Of a stretch of 64,000 bases of DNA, positions 58,453-64,000 are shown one piece after another. The DNA is from Marinomonas alcarazii (GTDB taxonomy: Bacteria; Pseudomonadota; Gammaproteobacteria; Pseudomonadales; Marinomonadaceae): the NCBI RefSeq assembly GCF_003208215.1, contig NZ_QKLW01000002.1, positions 62,001-126,000 on the forward strand, written 5' to 3'. Every line of letters starts with the position of its first letter. Within the stretch, counting starts at the first letter, position 1. Made by a program: the position numbers and the translations under genes. The notes under the pieces were generated by a model, which searched no databases, was not told the origin of the DNA, and worked only from the letters and a program-made list of their open reading frames with translations.

Positions 58453-59367
58453 CTAAACATTAGCATTTGGTAGTTGAACATACTTTCGCCAATTATGTTG
58501 TTCTTTAAAGCCCAATACTTCACGAATTTTACGGTTCGAAAACAAGGCTTCATGCTCACCCATTTCACGAGTAAATGGCACCTTAGGAAAAAAACGTTCG
58601 GCTAACTCTTTTGTTGGGATAATGGCACCATTGTGATCGTTACCGGCATTAAAGACTTGAAAGCCTAAACCGTCTTTTTGCAAACACAAATCGACGATTT
58701 GCCCAAGATCACGCGCATCGATATAACAAAACGCGTTGCGACGACGCACTTCAGGATGCTCAAAATAATGCGGAAACAGCGACGCGTATTCATGCGGTTC
58801 AATCACATTGCCAATACGCAACGCGTAAATATCAATCCCTGAGCGACGTTGGAAACTGCGTGCCGTCTTTTCATTCACCACTTTAGACAAACCGTAACTG
58901 TCCATCGGGTCGACGTCGTAATCTTCTTCTAAGGGTAAAGAGTGGGGGTTAGTTTCACCGTCTGAAAAGCAAATACCGTAAGTCGTCTCGGACGAGGCAA
59001 TAATGACTTTCTTAATACCAAGCTTCACCGCCGCTTCGATGACGTTATAAGTCCCTATGGTATTTACACGGAAGGTTTCATTATCTGGATTAATTAAGAT
59101 TCTTGGCACCGCCGCAAAATGCACAACCGCATCAAATTTAGGCACACCGGTACCCGGCTCTAACTCGTCAAAACCAGCGTATGAAGTCATGGCATTAAAC
59201 ATTTGACCAGAATCCGTGATATCGGCAATAAGATTATCTACCTGCGGATGATCTAATGGCGTCAGGTCAAGGTTCAAGACTCGATAGCCCTGCTCCAGTA
59301 GATACGCAACCGCATGTTTTCCTGCTTTCCCGGATCCACCTGTAAACAAAACACGCTTTGCTGTCAT
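58453..59367 (-). CDS. NAD-dependent epimerase/dehydratase family protein
   Basis: A 304-residue extended-SDR enzyme. NAD-binding GxxGxxG is VLFTGGSGKAGKHAV; VHFAAVPRI and ASSETTYG (catalytic Ser/Thr) and the YGLSK catalytic Tyr/Lys follow. Members act on sugar nucleotides or related sugars (epimerase, dehydratase or uronate dehydrogenase). No sugar-nucleotide gene is near, so the substrate is open. It sits 19 bases after rsuA on the same strand. Confidence 0.85.
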   Translation of the reverse strand: MTAKRVLFTGGSGKAGKHAVAYLLEQGYRVLNLDLTPLDHPQVDNLIADITDSGQMFNAMTSYAGFDELEPGTGVPKFDAVVHFAAVPRILINPDNETFRVNTIGTYNVIEAAVKLGIKKVIIASSETTYGICFSDGETNPHSLPLEEDYDVDPMDSYGLSKVVNEKTARSFQRRSGIDIYALRIGNVIEPHEYASLFPHYFEHPEVRRRNAFCYIDARDLGQIVDLCLQKDGLGFQVFNAGNDHNGAIIPTKELAERFFPKVPFTREMGEHEALFSNRKIREVLGFKEQHNWRKYVQLPNANV

Positions 59368-59386
59368 ACACTCACCTCCATGAATT

Positions 59387-60091
59387 TTAATTATTATTGA
59401 AAGACTCTACTTCATTCTTAGATAAATAGCGCCATTGTCCGATACCAAGGTCTAAAAAAACGTCACCTATTCGCTCTCTGTGCAATGCTACAACTCGATT
59501 GCCAACGGCGGCAAACATACGCTTAACCTGATGAAATTTGCCTTCGGTGATGGTTAAAAGGACTTCTCTTGGTGCAATAATGTCTAATTTGGCAGGACGA
59601 GTTAAACCTGTCTCACCTTGCAATTGCAGCCCTTGATTGAACTGAGCCACCAGATCGACACTCTGCTCTGCTGGAATGGCTTTAGACAATTGAACTCGAT
59701 ACACTTTGCCGCAATCATTCGTGGGTTGTGTAATATGGAAAGACCAACGACCGTCATCGGTGATCAACACCAAGCCCGTTGTATCAGCGTCCAAACGCCC
59801 CGCAATATGCAGTTCAGAAACCTTATCAACGTCTAAATAATGAAACAGAGATGGGTACATTTCATCGATATTCGAACACACAGTACCGGCTGGTTTGTGC
59901 ATCATGATGTAGCGAAAATCACGCGCTTTTAGCCTAATACCATTTAACAATACAAGATTGTTTTCATGCACTTGAGCCGCTTCATTTGTCAGCACCTCAC
60001 CATTTACGACAACAGCACCAGAGTGAATATATCGCGTCGCTTCTTCTCTGGTCAGTTCTGTGCTTTTACAAACAAACTTATCAAGGCGCAT
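59387..60091 (-). CDS. rsuA: 16S rRNA pseudouridine 516 synthase
   Basis: A 234-residue RsuA. S4 RNA-binding domain at the start (MRLDKFVCKSTELTREEATRYI), catalytic Asp in AGRLDADTTGLVLITDDGRWSFHIT, and the GKFHQVKRMFAAVGNRVVALHRERIG end. It converts U516 of 16S rRNA. The start at 60091 matches E. coli RsuA; an ATG four codons upstream is possible and neither has a good Shine-Dalgarno. Confidence 0.92.
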   Translation of the reverse strand: MRLDKFVCKSTELTREEATRYIHSGAVVVNGEVLTNEAAQVHENNLVLLNGIRLKARDFRYIMMHKPAGTVCSNIDEMYPSLFHYLDVDKVSELHIAGRLDADTTGLVLITDDGRWSFHITQPTNDCGKVYRVQLSKAIPAEQSVDLVAQFNQGLQLQGETGLTRPAKLDIIAPREVLLTITEGKFHQVKRMFAAVGNRVVALHRERIGDVFLDLGIGQWRYLSKNEVESFNNN

Positions 60092-60103
60092 AACAGACAA
60101 CAT

Positions 60104-60288
60104 TAAATAGTGAAAGAACCAGACATTATCCTTGCTGATTCGCTTTTATCAACCACACATAGCTAAGGATACTTCGCATCAGTCACCTTGAATTGGTGGC
60201 CTTTTAGACTTCTTAATCAAAAAAGGATTCGTTATAATCCGCGCCCTATTATTAAAAACAGATAACTCAAAAAAAGAGACTAGCCTAG
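60104..60288. promoter_or_regulatory. Divergent region between rsuA and the TRAP receptor gene
   Basis: 185 bases, AT-rich, expected to carry both promoters. AAAAGAGAC lies ahead of the TRAP receptor ATG. No operator was identified. Confidence 0.4.
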
Positions 60289-61242
60289 ATGAAATTTTAC
60301 CAAGCAGTAATCGGCACAGCCCTCGGTTTGGCTGTAACGCAATTGAGCTTCGCTCAAAGTCAAATTACCTTTAAATCAGCTAAGACTAGCTCTTCTTATT
60401 ATCAAATGGCGGTAGAAATTGCTCAGGCTGTAAAAAAAGACACAGACAGCAAGATCATTGTTACCGTAGAAGAAAGCCAAGGCTCAGTGCAAAACGTCAT
60501 GGAAACCGCCTTTCGAGGTGCCAATTATGTATTCACAACACCGCCTGCGTTAGTCAAATTAGCGCAGAACGGTCAAGCCATGTTCAAAAACAGAAGCAAC
60601 CCGAAATTTAACGATATTCGAGCGCTTTTCCCTATTCCTTCCTTAGCCATGCATTTCGTCGTATCCGATAAGAGTGGCATTGATAGTTTTGCAGATATGG
60701 AAGGTAAAAAAATATTGCTTGGCAAAGGTACGTTCGGAGCCAATGAAGGCGCTAAATACATCAATCTGTTTGGTTTAGATGGTAAAATCGACCTTGCGCA
60801 AATAGAACTGTCTAATGCTGTACCCGCCTTGAAGAACGGTCAAATTGACGGTTTTGTCACTTCTGGTTCTTTCCCTGCTCCAAACGTGATCGAAGCTTCC
60901 GCTGGCACCAAAGTAAACATTTTGTCCTTCAACGATGATCAAATTGCCCAAACCAAAAGAACCAAATTGGTCATTCCAGCGGGCACTTACGCCGGGCAAG
61001 ACAAAGACATCACCACAACGTCATTGCCAGTTGTCGTCTACACCAACAGCGCAATGGATGATGAAACCGCCTACACCTTAACCAAAGCCTTTTGGGATCA
61101 AAAAAAGAACATGTCCGATTCCTCTCCTTGGTGGAAAGGCGTTACCACGGACATGCTCAGCAACATCAATGGCAAAATCCACCCAGGCGCAGCAAAGTAT
61201 TATCGTGAAATGGGCGTCACTCTAAGCGAAAACCAGCAATAA
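60289..61242 (+). CDS. TAXI family TRAP transporter solute receptor
   Basis: A 317-residue periplasmic protein with a signal peptide ending LSFA. The TAXI family pattern is visible in KTSSSYYQMAVEIAQAVKK, VEESQGSVQNVMET, LGKGTFGANEGAKYI and AFWDQKK. It feeds the fused TRAP permease downstream. TAXI receptors often bind glutamate or other carboxylates, but the ligand here cannot be told. Confidence 0.9.
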   Translation: MKFYQAVIGTALGLAVTQLSFAQSQITFKSAKTSSSYYQMAVEIAQAVKKDTDSKIIVTVEESQGSVQNVMETAFRGANYVFTTPPALVKLAQNGQAMFKNRSNPKFNDIRALFPIPSLAMHFVVSDKSGIDSFADMEGKKILLGKGTFGANEGAKYINLFGLDGKIDLAQIELSNAVPALKNGQIDGFVTSGSFPAPNVIEASAGTKVNILSFNDDQIAQTKRTKLVIPAGTYAGQDKDITTTSLPVVVYTNSAMDDETAYTLTKAFWDQKKNMSDSSPWWKGVTTDMLSNINGKIHPGAAKYYREMGVTLSENQQ

Positions 61243-61305
61243 GCCACGGATTTAATGTGTCATACGCGACCTTAAATCCATCACGATGCATGATTTTTGG
61301 CTGAT

Positions 61306-61345
61306 AAATAAGCAGAACGTTCTCAATTGTCCGTTCTGCTTATTT
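61306..61345 (+). terminator. Stem-loop between TRAP receptor and permease genes
   Basis: Stem AATAAGCAGAACG / CGTTCTGCTTATT, 12-base loop, followed by TTACTG. It may make less permease than receptor by partial termination or by protecting the receptor mRNA. Confidence 0.6.
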
Positions 61346-61416
61346 ACTGCTTATGTATTCAATGCTTGTGATACAAAGCAACCTACTTACTCAACTTCTT
61401 AAACAGGCCGTACTTT

Positions 61417-63177
61417 ATGCCTAGCAAATATTTTTGGGCCGGTTTTGGCTTCATTAGTATCATTTTCCATTTAACGCTGATTTTTTCAGGATTAGTGCCA
61501 AACTTAGTTAGTCGACCGCTTCATATGGCGCTGGCTTTGCCTTGGGCCTTTATTTTCTTAAGCAAAACACCTTTGCAGCGCTATACAGGTTATGTATTCA
61601 CTGTTCTTGGGCTAATCGCCACTTTTTGGGTCGCTTACAATGCCGATCAATTAATCGATCAATATGGTTACATCAGTGAAAACTACCAACTGTGGATCGC
61701 AGGCATCTTATTACTTAGTGTTTTAGAAATGGCAAGACGTTGCATCGGTTGGCCCTTGCCTCTCGTCGCCGCCATCGCACTTTGTTACGGCCTGTTTGGG
61801 CAATATATTCCAGGCGAATTTGGCCACCCAGGAACACCCATCGGCAGTTTCTTGGGCACCTTAACCATTGCGGAAGGCGGCATTTGGGGCAAACTGACAG
61901 GCGTTTCTGTCAGCATTGTTGCCATCTTTGTTATCTTTGGCGCTGTACTAAACGCAGGGGAAGCAGGACAAGGCTTTATGAACCTCGCCATGGCGGCAGC
62001 GGGAAGACTTCGCGGTGGCGCAGCCAAAGTATCCGTTATTTCCTCGGCGTTATTCGGCTCTATTTCAGGTTCGGCTTCAGCTAACGTGGCCTCAACGGGC
62101 GCAATCACCTTGCCAGCCATGACCAAACTGGGCTACCCAAAGTCTCTTGCGGGAGCAACAGAAGCGGTTGCCTCTTCTGGCGGGCAAATTATGCCACCTT
62201 TGATGGGAGCTGGGGCTTTTGTCATGGTTGAGCTGACGGGCATTCCTTACCAAAGCATTATGATGGCGGCCATCTTGCCTGCTATTTTATACTTTTGGGC
62301 CGTTTGGGTTGGAATCGACGCCTTTGCACTGCGTTATGACCTAAAAGCCGTCAGCAAAGATCAGCAACCAAGTCGACGACAGCTACTGATTACTTGCAGC
62401 TTTTTCATGATTCCATTTGCCATTTTGCTTTGGGGAATGTTTGGGCCTGCATTTACGCCACAATTTGCGGCCAGTATTGCCATCTTTGGCGCGGCGCTTC
62501 TGCTCTTCTTTAACTCAAAAGGCGTATCGAATAAAAAGCAGATTTTTGAGCGTCTAGAAGACATTGGCATTAACGCTGGCAAACAAATCTCTATGATTGC
62601 CGCCATCATCTTGTGTGCGTCTATCGTGGTTGGCGTCTTATCCATTACTGGATTAGGCGTAAAAATCACGTCACTGATTATCTCAGGCTCATCAGGCATG
62701 CTTTGGCCTGCGATCATACTTACTGCTATTGCTTGTTTAATATTAGGTATGGAAGTACCGACAACGGCAGCTTATGTCATCTGTATTTCAGTCGCTGGAC
62801 CTGCCTTAGCTCAGCTAGGACTTTCAGCGCTTCAAGCGCACTTATTTGTATTTTGGTTTGCTCTGCTTTCCACCATCACACCACCCGTTTGCGGAAGCGT
62901 CTTTATTGCGGCTGGCATGGTAAAGGAAAACTGGTTAAAAGTGGCGGGCGTCGCCATGATGCTGGGAATCGGCTTGTATTTAATCCCACTAGCGATGATC
63001 GCGAATCCATCATTGATCGAACTCGGCACAAGCCCATGGCTCGCCATTGCCAGTGCGCTAAAAATCGCTCTCGCATTATATTGCATTTCCATGGCCTTAA
63101 TTGCGCCATTTAAGCCAGTGAAACGTGCACTGTATTTGTCTGTTGGGCTAGTGTTGATTTTTGCGCTTTCTATCTAG
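61417..63177 (+). CDS. TRAP transporter fused permease (4TM and 12TM)
   Basis: A 586-residue fused DctQ-DctM-type permease, as is usual for TAXI-type systems. The N-terminal part (about 1-140) holds the small-permease helices; the large part has FGAVLNAGEAGQGFMNLAMAAAG, GSISGSASANVASTGAITLPAM, ASSGGQIMPPLMGAGAFVM and LILGMEVPTTAAYVI, the conserved sodium and substrate regions. Imports a carboxylate with sodium. Confidence 0.93.
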   Translation: MPSKYFWAGFGFISIIFHLTLIFSGLVPNLVSRPLHMALALPWAFIFLSKTPLQRYTGYVFTVLGLIATFWVAYNADQLIDQYGYISENYQLWIAGILLLSVLEMARRCIGWPLPLVAAIALCYGLFGQYIPGEFGHPGTPIGSFLGTLTIAEGGIWGKLTGVSVSIVAIFVIFGAVLNAGEAGQGFMNLAMAAAGRLRGGAAKVSVISSALFGSISGSASANVASTGAITLPAMTKLGYPKSLAGATEAVASSGGQIMPPLMGAGAFVMVELTGIPYQSIMMAAILPAILYFWAVWVGIDAFALRYDLKAVSKDQQPSRRQLLITCSFFMIPFAILLWGMFGPAFTPQFAASIAIFGAALLLFFNSKGVSNKKQIFERLEDIGINAGKQISMIAAIILCASIVVGVLSITGLGVKITSLIISGSSGMLWPAIILTAIACLILGMEVPTTAAYVICISVAGPALAQLGLSALQAHLFVFWFALLSTITPPVCGSVFIAAGMVKENWLKVAGVAMMLGIGLYLIPLAMIANPSLIELGTSPWLAIASALKIALALYCISMALIAPFKPVKRALYLSVGLVLIFALSI

Positions 63178-63184
63178 AACACAT

Positions 63185-63219
63185 CTAAGCTCCTAGAATC
63201 GTAAGATCTAGGAGCTTAG
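63185..63219 (+). terminator. 13-bp hairpin after the TRAP permease gene
   Basis: Perfect stem CTAAGCTCCTAGA / TCTAGGAGCTTAG, 9-base loop, no T-tract. Confidence 0.6.
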
Positions 63220-63321
63220 GATATGTTTCCACAGCAAATAAGAATGTATTCCCCCCACCGAAAACCTTCAAACTTTTTATAAAACAACGAGTAAGACAAT
63301 TTATTAATGTCTTAAACAAAA

Positions 63322-63345
63322 ACGAACAAGACAAAACTTGTTCGT
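63322..63345 (+). promoter_or_regulatory. Stem-loop upstream of the DEAD-box gene
   Basis: ACGAACAAG / CTTGTTCGT with a 6-base loop, 117 bases before the helicase start. A TATAAT at 63406-63411 lies downstream, so it may be upstream of the promoter. On the minus strand it would be followed by Ts. Confidence 0.4.
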
Positions 63346-63461
63346 CTTATCACGACACTTAGCCAGTAAAATAGATTTAAGCGCCCCATAAACGCATTTA
63401 TAAGCTATAATCCCCATCCCTTTCTTTTCAATTCCCTTACGACAGTCTGTCAGAGCACTTT

Positions 63462-64000
63462 ATGCCATTTTCAAAACTGGGATTATCCAATCCTATTGTT
63501 CAAGCTATTACTGAATTAGGTTACCTAAAACCAACCCCAATTCAGAAACAAGCCATCCCAGCAATACTATCAGGCAAAGACCTAATCGCCACTGCACAGA
63601 CAGGAACGGGCAAAACGGCTGCCTTTGTTCTGCCACTATTAGAACGATTCACTAAAGCCGGCACATTACGCGGAAAACGCATCCGAGTGTTGATTCTTGT
63701 GCCCACTCGCGAGCTAGCGGTTCAAGTCGAAGCCAGTGTGGCCCAATACGCGAAACACACAAAGCTCACCTCGATGGCGGTGTATGGCGGTGTGGATACC
63801 GAAGCGCAAAAAGAACGCTTAATTGAGGGCGTTGATATTCTGGTTGCCACGCCGGGCAGGTTGCTCGATTTGGCTCATCAGCGCGCACTGCACTTTGATG
63901 AACTAAAAGTCATGGTATTGGATGAAGCCGATAGAATGGTCGACATGGGCTTTGTTGACGACATAAATAAGATCATGGAGCGGTTGCCTGAAAACCGCCA
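63462..64000 (+). CDS. rhlE: DEAD-box RNA helicase, RhlE-like, N-terminal part
   Basis: The gene is cut by the right edge; 179 codons are visible. Motifs in order are the Q-motif region PFSKLGLSNPIVQAITELGY with PTPIQKQAIP, motif I AQTGTGKT, motif Ia PTRELAVQ, GG (YGGVD), motif Ib ATPGRLLD, motif II LDEADRMVDMGF. It belongs to the RhlE/RhlB-type DEAD-box helicases, which work on RNA in ribosome assembly and decay; the exact subtype is not certain from the half present. Confidence 0.88.
   Translation, partial: MPFSKLGLSNPIVQAITELGYLKPTPIQKQAIPAILSGKDLIATAQTGTGKTAAFVLPLLERFTKAGTLRGKRIRVLILVPTRELAVQVEASVAQYAKHTKLTSMAVYGGVDTEAQKERLIEGVDILVATPGRLLDLAHQRALHFDELKVMVLDEADRMVDMGFVDDINKIMERLPENR

Noticed and set aside
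61785-62126. Minus-strand open frame inside the TRAP permease gene
   Set aside because: Shadow of a strongly conserved membrane protein gene; alanine- and proline-rich translation without motifs.

Overview
This 64 kb window is a gammaproteobacterial chromosome of moderate to low GC. Its protein sequences and gene order fit the Oceanospirillales, most probably a Marinomonas-like marine bacterium. The species assignment is inference; the class is well supported by the order rsmI-lpoA-yraN-diaA, sspB-sspA-rpsI-rplM-zapE, degS-hisD-hisG-murA-ibaG-mla, lpt-rpoN-ptsN-npr and mreBCD-maf-rng-yhdP next to gatCAB. That order closely parallels the Pseudomonas chromosome.

Layout. 1-3300: rsmI (cut by the left edge, minus) diverging from lpoA-yraN-diaA. 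3300-7500: minus-strand sspB, sspA, rpsI, rplM and zapE, then plus-strand zapG. 7500-13400: Nif3/YbgI, degS, an SRPBCC protein, hisD, hisG, murA, ibaG. 13500-16300: mlaFEDC (minus). 16400-23400: one long plus-strand run of yrbG, lptC, lptA, lptB, rpoN, ptsN, npr, mgtE and darP, joining LPS export, sigma-54 and the nitrogen PTS. 23450-32560: minus-strand mreB-mreC-mreD-maf-rng-yhdP-nitrilase, diverging from gatC-gatA-gatB (32798-36005).

From 36 kb on the content is accessory but ordinary: a PleD-like diguanylate cyclase, a YkgJ cysteine-cluster protein coupled to an L,D-transpeptidase lipoprotein, rlmM, an RluA-type synthase, a membrane GGDEF protein, a BMP-family ABC importer followed by adenine deaminase (probable purine salvage), DUF2750, a His-rich DUF2946/PepSY pair (probable metal handling), an RlmI-like methyltransferase with a 56-residue protein, an alanine/glycine symporter, a lactate-permease-family transporter, an FMN reductase, a one-domain EAL protein, a DUF3185 protein with an ASCH-domain remnant, a sugar-nucleotide epimerase, rsuA, a TAXI TRAP transporter, and the 5' part of a DEAD-box helicase gene cut by the right edge.

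I saw no insertion sequence, prophage, CRISPR array, rRNA or tRNA. No clearly new multi-gene system is present. The most interesting points are an apparent ATT start codon for mreC; a 15-codon reading frame whose stop overlaps the rpoN start; the loss of several genes from otherwise conserved blocks (mlaB, kdsD/kdsC, hpf, rapZ, petABC, tldD/pmbA, hisC); the DUF2946/PepSY His-rich pair; and an ASCH gene fragment under the DUF3185 gene.
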